Shown: positions 21,756-33,114, numbered from the stretch's first letter. The stretch is 64,000 nucleotides of DNA from Chamaea fasciata (GCA_029207755.1 JARCOQ010000090.1:254280-318279), one strand, 5' to 3'. Made by a program: numbers and translations. The notes: generated from the sequence alone by a model not told the origin.

Positions 21756-22110
21756 ACAGCTGCACTACCGCTCTTTGCCCACAGGGTGGCAGCACTGCCG
21801 CACGGCTCCGGCGGGACGGTCATGGGGGGCAGCTGCACTACCGCTCTTTGCCCACAGGGTGGCAGCATTGCCGCACAGATCAGGCGGGACGGGCGGGAGG
21901 GACAGCTGCACTACCGCTCTTTGCCCACACGATGGCAGCATTGCCGCACAGATCAGGCGGGACGGGCGGGAGGGACAGCTGCACTACCGCTGTTTGCCCA
22001 CACGGTGGCAGCATTGCCGCACAGATCGGGCGGGCCGGGCGGGGGGGGAAGCTGCACTACCGCTCTCTGCCCACAGGGTGGCAGCACTGCCGCGCGGCGG
22101 CGCGGAGCGG
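21756..22110. repeat. 73 bp tandem repeat, five copies
   Basis: Units start at about 21757, 21830, 21903, 21976 and 22049. Each contains CAGCTGCACTACCGCTCTTT, then GCCCACAGGGTGGCAGCA or a close variant, then TGCCGCAC. The period of 73 is not a multiple of three, so successive units are read in different frames and the long plus-strand open frame (21403-22392) is unlikely to be coding. CCACAGGGTGGCAGC differs from the 15-base CTCF core consensus at two central positions. Confidence 0.92.
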
Positions 22111-22229
22111 AGCCATAAACGAACGTGCCCAGAAATGCCCTTCCGAACAGCCTCCGGAATAAATGGCCCAAAAGACCCCCGAGCACACCTGCGAGAGCCC
22201 TGCCAGCAACCAGACCGAAACAAAAAAGC

Positions 22230-22680
22230 CTTTCGTTCAGGCTCTATTTCAATATTTTTTATCTTTGTGATTCTGATATTTACATTAATCATTACAATTC
22301 AGCTTTTATATTATGTACATTATACATCATGTATTATGTTTATTATACTATTATATTTATTATATATATTAAGTATAGAAAGTTATATATAAAATAATTT
22401 ATTATTTATTATGTAATGTTATAAATAATAATACATTTCATTTAAATATCATGATTATGTACATTATAGATGGTTATATTATGTATATTTATATATATTT
22501 ATAAAACGTGTAGTATGTAATAATATATTGTGTATTTATTATTTATATTATTTTTCATATCCTATACTTTTTGTTATTTTTCTTTTTCATTATTTTTTAA
22601 TTCGTTTGTTTATATTTTAAACGATATTTTACACTAGATGAATTCATTAACCTAACACATCAGAAACACAATTAATTTGA
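22230..22680. repeat. AT-rich low-complexity tract
   Basis: Degenerate TATTATATAT-type sequence bordering the CpG island. The change from about three quarters GC to strongly AT is abrupt at about 22240. No exon or promoter is supported. Confidence 0.85.
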
Positions 22681-23164
22681 ATTAAATGAGCCTGGTTTTC
22701 TAAGGGGTAAAGTTTTAATCTTTATTCAAATAATATGGGCATGTTTTCTCTTTCTCTATGGTTTTTTTTTGGTGGGTTGCGGGGGAGTTTAGTTTGTGGG
22801 TTTTCTTTTTTTGTTCGCTTTGTTTTGGAGTTCTTTGCTAATAAACAAGCAGGGTCGGAGAGTTCAAAATAAAACGTCTACTTTGTTTTTATTGCCCCCT
22901 CTGAAATACGCCTCGACAGCCTGGACAGCAGGCTGCTGCTGGTAACACTGTGCACGGGTAGGAGGAGACCTGGTCGGGGCTGGGAAGGAAAAAACGGCAC
23001 CACGGTGGTCACAGCTTTCTCCCTTCAGGAGTTTTATGGAGCAGAAAATACAGAGCTTTTGCCAACTGCGCTCTCTGTGACATCCCGACGTCCAGCGGGC
23101 ACCGAGGTCATTTCTCATCTTTCTTGCCAACAGCCAAACCCCCAGGCGCCCGGGGGAAGAAAGA
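22681..23164. other. Unique sequence, no supported gene
   Basis: T-rich left part, then a mixed stretch (22880-23150) with a 116-codon minus-strand open frame (23214-22864) that begins inside the A-rich tract and shows no domain. No credible exon pair was found. Confidence 0.45.
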
Positions 23165-23500
23165 GTATGGGGAAAAAAAAAAAGGAACAAAGAAAACATG
23201 AAAAAATAAACCAAAACTATAGAAAATAATAAATAAAATTAAAATACCAAAAGAAAAAAAATTTCAAAGTAACAAAAAAGTGGAAAAAAAATTTAAACAA
23301 AAAATTAAAATAAAAAACTAAAAGTAGTTTTAACAAGTAAATAAATAGCTAAAGAAAAAAATATAAAAATTAAAAAACGGAAGAAAAAGTCTTTGAAAAA
23401 CCACAAAACGCAACATGAGAAACCACAACAAAAGAGCATAAAAATACAAAAATAACAAGAAATAAAATACAAAATTAAATAAATGCAGCTTTCACCTCCT
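23165..23500 (+). repeat. A-rich degenerate low-complexity tract
   Basis: Long stretch of AAAAT, AAATAAA and AACAAAA phrases on the plus strand. It may be a decayed poly-A tail of a retrocopy, but no parental sequence upstream was recognised. Confidence 0.8.
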
Positions 23501-25560
23501 GCCACTGCCTAAAAAAGCACCATGGCTTTCCTCAATTATGCAGCAATAAGGGAAACAAACCCAGTGCCCCCCAGAACAGAAGGTTTTCTAGACAATTCCC
23601 ACTTTTGCTTGGAAACAAATTCTATTTTAGTGGGAAGCTCATTTTGGACAAACACCCAAATGTGCCAAGGTAGGAAAGAACCACCCCCCTGTGTCCAAGG
23701 AACAGCAGCTAGGCCTGGATTCAGGTTTTAATGGCATTTATGTAATTAAAAATGCAGTAAATTGAACTTTACAAAGAGATGAATCATGGCAAATAAATAC
23801 TTCAACGTTTTCTTGGGAATTCACAGAATTTTGTGGAGATGGTGCTGGACAATTCCTGATTTACCAACATTAATTGGGTAAATTTCCTTGGAAATGTGCT
23901 CTACAAGGTGCAAAAATTCCAATTAGGATGGAAAATTGGAATAAATAAATATTCCCTTACTAAAATCAGAGAGAAAATCAGAGTTATTCCTTCAAATAAA
24001 AGGAAGGAATAACATCTAAATCCAAGCTTGCCTGGAAAACAAGCTCAGGAATTTCTAACATTGAAAACTTTTGCAAGAGTCATGAAGTTGGTGAAAGTTC
24101 ATGGAATGATGATTTAAAATCTGCTTCCTCTGCTCTAATTTAAAGGGAAGTGGGAATTCAACAGGTCCAGTTACTCCTATCCAACCTTGGACTGGGATAA
24201 GGCCTTCCAGTGGCTTCACTTCCTACTGGCTCTCTCCTTTTTGCCCACAACCTGGAAGAGGAAAAGCAACAGGAATAAAGTCTCAAACAGGATGGCCTTG
24301 GTCCAGGCAGACTGAAATGCAGCTCCCAGGGAGGGAGGCCAGGCTGTGCCTCGGGGAGCTCCGGGAATCTGGGATTGCCCGTGGGATTAAAGGGCTGGAA
24401 AAGCACACCCACCTGCCAGGTTCAGTGCTGGGACAGAGCAAGGCCGGGGCTCGGGGGCAGCAGTTAGAGCTGGGACTGCAGGAGAACACCCCAAACCCGG
24501 GTTAAACATCTGGCACGACACGCAGCACGCTCCGGGAGAAACTCGGGTGGGAGAAGCCCCGGGATGCTCCACGTTCCTTGCCCTTGGCAGCCGTGCCAGG
24601 GCCTCCCTCAGAATGCTGACCTCACCGTGCAGCTCCTACAAAATAGGAGAACTTATGGGAATCGCCCAGCAATCCATGGACTTCCAGTTATTAAGAACCA
24701 CAGCTGCAGCGAAAGGTGCCCAAACTCTACTGCAAACCAGCAGGTCTGAGGAGACGCAGGGATTTATTCCTGAGGGGACACAAGGATCCCTCAGCCAGCC
24801 AGGATTTCTCCCAGGCTCTTCCCACTGCTCTCTGAGGACACAAACAGCAGTTTTTCCCTGGAGTTCCCCTTTCCAACAATGCCAAGACTCATGTTCTCCT
24901 CCAACCCCAGGTTCAGGAGGGAAAGTAGGAATATTATCACTGCACAGACTGTCCAGGAGGGTGTGACTGAGGCAGCAGCACCAGCTCCCACTCCACTGCT
25001 GCTCTGGATTCCTGAGCAGCTCCTTTCCATCCTGCCCTTCCCAGCACCATTCCCTGGGTGCCATGTCCACAGACACCTTCTCCATGCAGCTTAAAACCCA
25101 CAGACACCAACAGAAAGGAGATCAAAAATCAATTCACATGCTGCTAGTCAGAGAGAATGGGAGAGGCCTAAAAATCTGCATTTATTTTAGAACACTAGAG
25201 CAATTTCTTCATGACCCTGACTATCAGTGATGGGCAGATAAACACCTTCTTTAACTTACTACCTGCAAAAACATCAAGTTTCAAGTTTAGTAAAGATAAA
25301 ATTTTGCTGCAAAAATAAAAGAGGTGGGATGTTGGTGTTAGTGCTTTAACCTTCGGACATTAGCGGGTATTTGTAAAACAAATTCATTATTGAAGCAGCT
25401 AACTTGAAAATAAGGGGGTTTTACAATAAAGTTGACCAAAAAAGAGTCTCAAAATTAAGATACAGGTTGCACAAATATTTAAGGAAAAAAAAGTTGTCTT
25501 TCGTGCATATAACCTGCCAGCCTCTCATGTTTTCAGTCCTTACCATTTATTTTTACCAAG
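23501..25560. other. Ordinary unique sequence without a supported gene
   Basis: Intermediate-GC single-copy DNA. Open frames on both strands (for example minus 25085-24636, 149 codons, and plus 24547-24966, 139 codons) overlap each other and have no recognisable motif. 25100-25560 is AT-rich and looks intergenic or intronic. Confidence 0.5.
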
Positions 25561-25789
25561 GTGATGACTAAAACCTTGTCAAAAGCTCAAAAAAAAAACC
25601 AATCCAGGACAAGGCAGGTGTTTTCCCAAGTACCCCCAGTGTGGAGCTGTGTCAGCCACAAGTGTTTGCTCCCTCAGCCCAGCCCGGAGCAGGCTCCAGC
25701 TGCTGCCCAGGGGTTACCAAGGGACTCACCTGTTTCAAGCTGTAAATGCAGGTGGCCTGCACTGGAGTGCCAAAAAATGTGAAATATGT

Positions 25790-27060
25790 GACTCTCACCT
25801 TGAATAGCGATCGATCTTCTCAGGGGAGCCCCTCACCCAGGATGGGGGGCTCTGCCACGGATTTCATCCCTCTGCATCCGAAAGAAAGTTGGGACAAAAG
25901 TCAGAGTGCTGCAGGATACCTTGACAGCTCCACATATCTTGTGGAAATCTAGGAATACCCTCGACAGCCCTGCTACACTCCACATCACAAATTTCAAGCC
26001 CCCAGCACTATTATCCTATTACCCCCACACCCAGACTGAGCAGCAAGGCAGAGCAGCTCCGGGCCAAACACACACCAACACCCGTGACACAGCACAGGAC
26101 AAACGAGGGGACACAACAGGGACAGAAAACTCTGGGCAAGAAGAATGACCCTGAGGGTCCAGAGAACTCGGAATGAGATGACCGAGGTGAGACTGAAGGT
26201 GAGCTGGCCAGGCTCAGAGAACCCTGCAGGAACAAGATGCCATCGGGATGACTTATCCCAAGAAATGCAGAGATGGATGCCCGAGAACCCTACGGTCAGA
26301 ATCCTCGACCTGTCTTTGCATTCTCACAAGACCTAACCCGCCGGAATGGATCAGGGCGGTGCACGGCTGTCAGTACAGCTCAGAACAAGACCTGAAAAGG
26401 CATCGGACTGGATGCTTGTGAAGAGAGATGGATTCTGATGAGTGTCCGAGCAGCTGAGACAAAGGCACCTGGCTGAGGAGCACAGAGATCAGAAATGCTA
26501 AGACTGATGCCAGAGGTTTTGACAGGCCCCTGAAGCGCTAAGGGAAAAGACAGCACACACAAGACACCCAAGACACAGAGTGCACAACAGACACAACACA
26601 CACCAGGACTGCTCTGCCCTGCACACCTCGGCACTGTGATCCAGAATGAGACTCTCCCTGGATGAAACTTAAGGGGTCACAGCTTAGACATCCCTGTCTT
26701 CAAACCTGACTCAAAAAACCTTGCTAGTGACCCCACACTCTTCTTTCATGCCCTCTACGGCTCTGAGCTCTCCACTTATCTCTCAGATGTCTGGGGAGGT
26801 GCATCCACGCCGGGTCCCAAAGAAGGCTGCCTCTCCCTCGGGGAAATTCCTGCTGTGACCAGGCTGGTGTCTCCTCGTCAGCTACAATAAAGAGAACTAA
26901 ACGTGACCCTGTGCTCTTAGCAGCACATCAGCCAGAAACCAGCAATTCTGCTACTCACAGTCTCCTAAGCTTGCCTGTGTCCTCGGCCCTGTGCTTCAGC
27001 TGCGCTCAGAGGCCAACGCCGGCGTCGCAGGGTCTGGTCTAAAAATAAAGACAAAGAACA
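25790..27060 (-). repeat. Tandem segmental unit, copy 1 (1.3-1.7 kb family)
   Basis: First of three near-identical units. Landmarks are CTGCAGGATACCTTGACAGC (25908), AATGACCCTGAGGGTCC (26143) and CAGATGTCTGGGGAGG (about 26785). On the minus strand it has an exon-like block of 80 nt (27038-26959) between a strong acceptor (CTTTATTTTTAG) and GTGAGT. It has a second acceptor (CTCTTTATTGTAG) near 26885 and a 41 nt exon-like block ending CTGG/GTGAGG near 25840. The acceptor of the last reads CTTTCGG in this copy and so has lost its AG. Every frame of the 80 nt block has a stop, suggesting an untranslated or non-coding exon. Confidence 0.75.
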
Positions 27061-28720
27061 GAGCTGTAACACGGCCACCATTTACACCTCCCCTGCAAAT
27101 CAAAACAGTGACCGACCTTCTCAGGGGAGCCCCCTCACCCAGGATGGGGGGCTCTGCCACAGATTTCATCCACCTGCATCTGAAAGAAAGTCAGAACAAC
27201 AGTCAGAGTGCTGCAGGATACCTTGACAGCTCCACACATCTTGTGGAAATCTAGGAATACCCTCGACAGCCCTGCTACACTCCACATCACAAATTTCAAG
27301 CCCCCAGCACTATTATCCTATTACCCCTACACCCAGACTGAGCATCAAGGCAGAGCAGCTCCCGGCCAAACACACACCAACACCCGTGACACAGCACAGG
27401 ACAAACGAGGGGACACAACAGGGACAGAAAACTCTGGGCAAGAAGAATGACCCTGAGGGTCCAGAGAACTCGGAATGAGATGACCGAGGTGAGACTGAAG
27501 GTGAGCTGGCCAGGCTCAGAGAACCCTGCAGGAACAAGATGCCATCGGGATGACTTATCCCAAGAAATGCAGAGATGGATGCCCGAGAATCCTACGGTCA
27601 GAATCCTCTACCTGCCTTTGCATTCTCACAAGACCTAACCCGCCGGAATGGATCAGGGCGGTGCACGGCTGTCAGTACAGCTCAGAACAAGACCTGAAAA
27701 GGCATCGGACTGGATGCTTGTGAAGAGAGATGGATTCTGATGAGTGTCCGAGCAGCTGAGACAAAGGCACCTGGCTGAGGAGCACAGAGATCAGAAATGC
27801 TAAGACTGATGCCAGGGGTTTTGATAGGCCCCTCAAAGGACAAAAGGAAAAGACAAGACACCAAACAGACAGAGTGCACAACAGACAAGTGACACAACAC
27901 ACACCAGCACTGCTCTGCCCGGCACACCTCGGCACTCTGATCCAGAATGAGACTTTCTGTAGCCTAAGCGGTCACTTCTTGGACATCCCTGTCACCAAAA
28001 ATGACTCAAAAAATCCCTCCCGGTGGCCCCTGATCCCACACCCCGCTTTCAAGCCCTCCCTGGCTCCGAGCCCTCCACTTATCTCTCGGACGTCTAGGGA
28101 GGTGAATCCACGCTGGGTGGCAAAGAAGGCCGCCTCTCCCTCAGGGAAATTCCTGCTGTTGCTGGGCTGTTGTCTCCTACACAGCTACAATAAAGAAAAC
28201 CAAACATCAAAGCATAATCTTGGCAGCCCATCACCCAAAACCCGACAATTCTGCTACTCACTGTCTCCTAAGCTTGCCCGTGTCCTCGGCCCCGTGCTTC
28301 AGCTGCGCTCAGAGGCCAACGCCGGCGTCGCAGGGTCTGCCTGGGTAAAGAGCAGACAAGGTGACGTGGCAGCGCTGGAACTTGAGGGGACCATCCCTCC
28401 TTCTCCTCCCTGACTCACCTCAACTCCTCGCCCGTTATCCAAGACTACCTGGATGGGGCCTTCACAAGGAGAAGATCAAGGCTCCATCACAGACTCCTGG
28501 AATGCTCCCGGAGGGCTCACGGGTGAGGTGACCCGGGTCTGTCGTCCGGTTGGTGAGAGGGGAGCTCGGCCTCCTGCGAGTGGACTCCCTAAAACACACA
28601 ATAACGGAGGCTTAGAGTTGCACCAGCGAGTGAGGCTTGAACAATAGCAACTGCTTCTGTCCACCCATCGCTGCTCACCTCGCCCACGTCAGCTTGACTG
28701 CTGAGATCCGGCTTTACCAC
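27061..28720 (-). repeat. Tandem segmental unit, copy 2
   Basis: Same landmarks as copy 1, shifted by 1,302 bp (27210, 27445, 28090). The minus-strand 41 nt exon-like block is intact (27179-27139) with CTTTCTTTCAG before it and GTGAGG after it. The copy carries about 380 bp of extra sequence near 28330-28720 that copy 1 lacks. That extra sequence ends in an acceptor and donor pair around 28720-28679 on the minus strand. Confidence 0.75.
28679..28720 (-). other. Exon-like block, 42 nt
   Basis: Minus strand: acceptor CTTTATTTTTAG (28722-28721), 42 nt, donor GAG/GTGAGC (28678-28673). It is open in one frame as VVKPDLSSQADVGE. Joined to the preceding 41 nt block (28860-28820), neither of the two frames open in that block continues without a stop, so a coding role is doubtful. 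Confidence 0.3.
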
Positions 28721-30010
28721 CTAAAAATAAAGACAAAGAACAGAGATGTAACACAGCCATCATTTACACCTCCCCTGCAAACACAAACAGTGACTGACCT
28801 TCTCAGGGGAGCCCCTCACCCAGGATGGGGGGCTCTGCCACAGATTTCATCCCTCTGCATCTGAAAGAAAGTTCGGACAAAAGTCAGAGTGCTGCAGGAT
28901 ACCTTGACAGCTCCACACATCTTGTGGAAATCTAGGAATACCCTCGACAGTCTAACTACACCCCACATCACAAATTTCAAGTCCCCGGCACTATTACCCT
29001 CGTACCCCTACACCCAGACTGAGCATCAAGGCAGAGCAGCTCCCGGCCAAACACACACCAACACCCGTGACACAGCACAGGACAAACGAGGGGACGCAAC
29101 AGGGACAGAAAACTCTGGGCAAGAAGAATGACCCTGAGGGTCCAGAGAACTCGGAATGAGATGACCGAGGTGAGAAGGAAGGTGAGCTGGCCAGGCTCAG
29201 AGAACCCTGCAGGAACAAGATGCCATCGGGATGACTTATCCCAAGAAATGCAGAGATGGATGCCCGAGAACCCTACGGTCAGAATCCTCGACCTGTCTTT
29301 GCATTCTCACAAGACCTAACCCGCCGGAATGGATCGGGGCGGTGCACGGCTGTCAGTACAGCTCAGAACAAGACCTGAAAAGGCATCGGACTGGATGCTT
29401 GTGAAGAGAGATGGATTCTGATGAGTGTCCGAGCAGCTGAGACAAAGGCACCTGGCTGAGGAGCACAGAGATCAGAAATGCTAAGACTGATGCCAGAGGT
29501 TTTGACAGGCGCCTGAAAAGACTAAAGGAAAACACAAGACACCGAAAAGACACAGAGTGCACAACAGACACAACACACCCTGGGACTGCTCTGCCCTGCA
29601 CACCTCAGCACTGTGATCCAGAATGAGACTCTCCCTTATTGTAGCCTAAGGGGTCACATCTGGGACATCCCCATCTCCAAACCCGACTCAAAAAATCCCT
29701 CCCGCTGACCCCTGCCCTGGCACCCCGCTTTCATCCTCTCCCTAGTTCCGAGCCCTCCACTTATCTCTCAGATGTCTGGGGAGGTGAATCCACGCTGGGT
29801 CCCAAAGAAGGCCGCCTATGCCTCTGGGAAATTCCTCCTGTCACTTGCCTGCTGTCTCCTAGTCAGCTACAATAAAGAAAACCAAACATCAAAGCATAAT
29901 CTTAGCTGCACATCAGCCAAAAACCAGCAGCTCTGCTACTCACCGTCTCTTAAGCAGGACCGGGTCCTCGGGCCCCGTGTGTGCTTCAGCTGAGCTCGGA
30001 GGCCGACGCT
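28721..30010 (-). repeat. Tandem segmental unit, copy 3
   Basis: Same landmarks, shifted by 1,681 bp from copy 2 (28891, 29126, 29770). The minus-strand 41 nt exon-like block is intact at 28860-28820. The block after TTTATTGTAG has an early in-frame stop here, as in copy 2, while copy 1 is open, so coding is not conserved. Confidence 0.75.
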
Positions 30011-31130
30011 CGCAGCGCCATAGCCTTAGAGGTATTACTGGCACCGAGCCCACCCACCGTGGCCTCCATTAGGGCTGTGAGCATCCCCGGTTAGAGCAGG
30101 ACAGGAACGCAGGGTGGACATCCCCGGTGAACCTCAACCCTGTGGACTCGGCCCCACCACTGTCACTTCCTGCCTGGCCCTAGCTTAGGGTTACTGCCTG
30201 CACCTCTCAGGACTTCTGGCATTGCCTTGCCATTAGGATTGCTGCCTGCACCTGCTCTCAGGGAAACAGTGTTGGAAGCAGCACTGTGAGGACCGGGATG
30301 CCTGTACTCTGACTTGTATCCTAGGCTGTACCCCTGATTTTCACTGTGTGTTCTCTAGTCCTTCAGTCCTTTACCTCAGCCTCTGTGTGTATCACTGTAA
30401 CCTCCCCCCTTCTGAACCCTGCTTCTTTTGAGCCCTAGACCTTGCAGCCGGGGACGCTCTGCACCGTTAGGGTCCCAAGAGCTGTCCCGCACGCAGGACA
30501 GGTACATCCACAGTTGCTCCCTGCCTACCCTAAGAAACGTGGCCCTGAGACAGGGCAGAGGCTGACAGAGCCGAACTCTTTGCGGTGGCAAAAGGCACGA
30601 AGCCTTACCAACCGCCGCCTCGAGAGGGAAATCAGGAGCACTTCCACCGGCTGCAGAGAGACAGGGAATCCCAGGGTGGGTGGGGCGGGAAACCCCCGTT
30701 ATCCCCAGCCCTGCTGGATCCTGCTCCCCACTATCGCTTCCTGCCTGGCCCTAGCCTGACAGTGTCTGCACAGGTCAGAGCTTCTGGTGTGTTCCTGCAC
30801 TAGGGCTGCTGCCTGCACCTGCTCTCAGGGGAAGTGTGCTGGTAGCAGTGCTGTGAGGGCCGCTACACCTGTACTCTGACTTGTATCCTAGCCTGTTCCC
30901 CTGGTTTTCACCGTGTGTCCTCTAGTCCTTGAGTCCTTTACCTCAGCCTCTGTGTGTGTGGCTACACCTCCCCCCTTCTAAACCCAACTTCTTTAGAGCC
31001 CTACACCTCGCAGCCAGGCCTTCTGGCATTGTCCTGCATAAGGGCTCCTGCCTGTACCCGCACTCAGGGAAACGGGCATGTCTTTAGGGCTACTCCTTCG
31101 GGTTTGGGTCGGGCTGGTACACCTGTACTC
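30010..31130. repeat. Direct repeat of about 330 bp, two copies plus a fragment
   Basis: About 30160-30475 and 30725-31035 share long near-identical strings (TTCCTGCCTGGCCCTAGC, CTGTACTCTGACTTGTATCC, CCTTTACCTCAGCCTCTGTG) at an offset near 565 bp. A third partial copy follows at about 31018-31130. The sequence between the copies is unique and no coding exon is supported. Confidence 0.7.
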
Positions 31131-31390
31131 TCAATTGGCACATCTTGGACATCCCTATCTCCAAACCTGACTCAAAAACCCCTCCTGACAAGTCCTGACC
31201 CAGCACTCCACTTTCATCCCCTCTGTGGCTCTGAACCCTCCACTTATCTCTTGGACGTCTGGGGATGAGAATCCATGTCGGGTGCCACAGAAGGCCGCCT
31301 CGCCCTCTGGGAATTTCCTGCTGTCACCGGGCTGCTGTCTCTTATTCGGCTACAAGAAATAAAACAAACATCGATGTATGATCTCAGCAG
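31131..31390 (-). repeat. Partial fourth copy of the tandem segmental unit
   Basis: Matches the right third of the 1.3-1.7 kb unit (CATCCCTATCTCCAAACC, CCACTTATCTCT, GAAGGCCGCCTC) with more differences than copies 1-3. It ends near a damaged TACAAGAAATAAAAC string where the other copies have ACAATAAAG. Confidence 0.6.
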
Positions 31391-31830
31391 ATCTGTTGGC
31401 CAATCGGTCAGGGCGTAAGACAAGTGGACCACCTCAAACACACAAACAATAACATAAGCTGAAGAGTTACACCGGAAACACCGCTACACTTAACTGCATA
31501 AATACATAAATTTTCAAACAGACAACCCCAAAAAAATTCCAGCAAAAAAAGCCAACTCTTATCACCCCCAGTCAAACTACTGAATATAATAAAAACAACC
31601 CCACGTCCAATCCCCTCAATAATACTCCAGAACATATACCCAGAGCGCCCCCAAAGTTAAAGACCTCCCGCTAGCCAAATAAAAAGGAAAAAGCCCATGT
31701 CTTGCAACCTATATTAATTCATTAACTTAAAGCTTTAAAAATAAACATTAAAGTTTAAACCTTTAGATAACACTAGCACACCATAGACGCCAATCCCATC
31801 ACTACATGCCAAACCAAAACTTATTTCAAC
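31391..31830. other. AT-rich unique sequence, nothing supported
   Basis: AT-rich DNA with C-rich words and no exon signals. A short string near 31391 (TTGGCCAATCGGTCAGGGCGT) resembles a tRNA A-box region, but no cloverleaf follows. Confidence 0.5.
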
Positions 31831-32069
31831 CTTTTGTGCTGCTGCTGCTCGGCACAAAGGTTTGTCCCTCAGCACCTCCTGAAGTAATGTTCCACGCCCA
31901 AGGCCTCCCCCAGCCCCTGTGAGATGAACTCACCATCCTTCCATGAGCCTCACCTGGGAGCCCAGCATAAACCCCTCTCCTCCCGCAGCTCCGTGCCAAA
32001 CTGAGCTCGGGCTCCCCTCTTAAAGCAGTGCTGGCAGGACCCGCCCCCTCGTTATCCTTTACAGCTTCC

Positions 32070-32245
32070 ACCTGTCCCCTCATCAGTGTGACAGCTCTCA
32101 CCTGGGGCTGCTCTGTCCCCTCAATCAGCCTGTGACAGCTCTCACCTGGGGCTGCTCTGTCCCCTCATCAGTGTGACAGCTCTCACCTGGGGCTGCTCTG
32201 TCCCCTCAATCAGCCTGTGACAGCTCTCACCTGCAGCTGCTGCCA
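32070..32245 (-). repeat. Splice-donor-bearing tandem repeat, four copies
   Basis: The string TGACAGCTCTCACCTG recurs at about 32088, 32133, 32174 and 32218, with alternating spacing of 45, 41 and 44 bp, so the true unit is a dimer of about 86 bp. On the minus strand each copy reads CAG/GTGAGAGCTGTCA, a near-perfect 5' splice site. The first copy met on that strand is the donor of the exon at 32231-32260. Confidence 0.85.
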
Positions 32246-32260
32246 GTCCCTGCTGCTCAT
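32231..32260 (-). CDS. Candidate first coding exon (start of a minus-strand gene)
   Basis: ATG at 32260-32258 with A at -3, reading MSSRDWQQLQ up to CAG/GTGAGA. An acceptor-like TTATTCACAG lies about 67 bp upstream, so this could also be part of an internal exon in another frame. A CpG island begins about 500 bp upstream at 32.75 kb and would be the promoter. Translation of only ten residues gives no family clue. Confidence 0.3.
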
Positions 32261-32749
32261 TTCCTGGACATTGCACTGTGTGCACTGACACGCTGGGGCA
32301 CCGGGCTTTCCTTGCTGTGAATAAGGATCCCTCTTCTCCTGCACGTGCCCAAGGCTGAAACTGGGATTCCACCTCCTAAATTCCGTTTGTGTGAGGTTCA
32401 CAATTCCTAAGGAAATTTCCCAGCAATCGTTACCCTTCATTTACATTTTCTCCTTTGGAATCATTACTACCTTGTCTTTCTGTGCAAGGGTTTCCAAACG
32501 TTCATTGGGAGTTCAGTAGCCGGGTTGGCTTGTTTATAACATAGCTGACAATCCCAGGCTCAATCCAAACACCCAGAGATACAGGGAAATATGGAGACAG
32601 TTTATAAATACTGCCCACCTCTGACCCTGAATTCTTCATCGCACATCCTTGGAGCAGATTTACTCCATCCTTTCTTCCCAGCAGCACCTCTCCAGCACAA
32701 ATCTCACTTCTCACACCTGTTTCTTCCCACAAACCAAACAGAAATCTAC

Positions 32750-33018
32750 TACAGGGCGAGGCGGGGAGGGGCAAGGCCGGTCACGGGGCAGAGCCCCCGG
32801 GCCCTCAGGGCGGGCCGGGGGGATCGGAGCAGAGCCCGGGCCGGGTTGGAGCCGGAGCCGGTCTGAGGGCGGAGGCCCCGGGCCCTCAGCGCGGGCCGGG
32901 GGGCGGGGGCGGTTCCCGGGGCCCGCTGTCCAATCAGCACTGCCGATGCCTCAGCGAGCCCGCCAATCGCGGGGATTCAAAAGGGTGGCGGAAGTAGCTG
33001 CTGCTCTATGGGCTCGGT
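32750..33018 (+). promoter_or_regulatory. CpG island promoter with CCAAT boxes and candidate exon 1 donor
   Basis: GC-dense region containing a duplicated string (CCCGGGCCCTCAG..., two copies about 90 bp apart), CCAATCAGC near 32930 and CCAATCGCG near 32964 (NF-Y type), and GGCGGAAGTAGC (ETS type) near 32987. Downstream on the plus strand, ATGGGCTCG/GTGAGG at 33008-33022 looks like the end of a first exon. The geometry fits a plus-strand transcription start at about 32.98-33.0 kb, perhaps bidirectional with the minus-strand exon at 32.26 kb. Confidence 0.55.
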
Positions 33019-33114
33019 GAGGAACGCCCCGGTGGGGTCCCGGCGCCGTGCACTTGGGACCCGCCCCGCGCCCCTGAAGCCGCGCCCCCGGTACTGCCCG
33101 GCCCCGGCTGCCTC

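Noticed and set aside
21403..22392. 329-codon plus-strand open frame over the 73 bp repeats
   Set aside because: A 73 bp period shifts frame each unit, all frames look similar, and the frame runs into AT-rich DNA. There is no codon-level constraint.
26436..26507. Possible box C/D snoRNA (TGATGA ... CTGA, 72 nt) repeated in the segmental units
   Set aside because: No terminal stem pairs the flanks, the base before the C box does not fit, and conservation is no better than in the rest of the unit.
25790..31390. Segmental units as LTRs of an endogenous retrovirus (ACAATAAAG as a poly-A signal)
   Set aside because: No TG...CA ends, target-site duplications, primer-binding site, or gag/pol/env similarity seen. 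AATAAAG here is the reverse complement of a good splice acceptor on the minus strand.
31391..31425. tRNA gene suggested by TTGGCCAATCGGTCAGGGCGT
   Set aside because: Only an A-box-like string; no anticodon arm or B box follows.
31490..31830. Nuclear copy of mitochondrial DNA, suggested by C- and A-rich wording
   Set aside because: No stretch could be matched with confidence to a mitochondrial rRNA, tRNA or protein gene by eye. A nucleotide search against bird mitogenomes would settle it.
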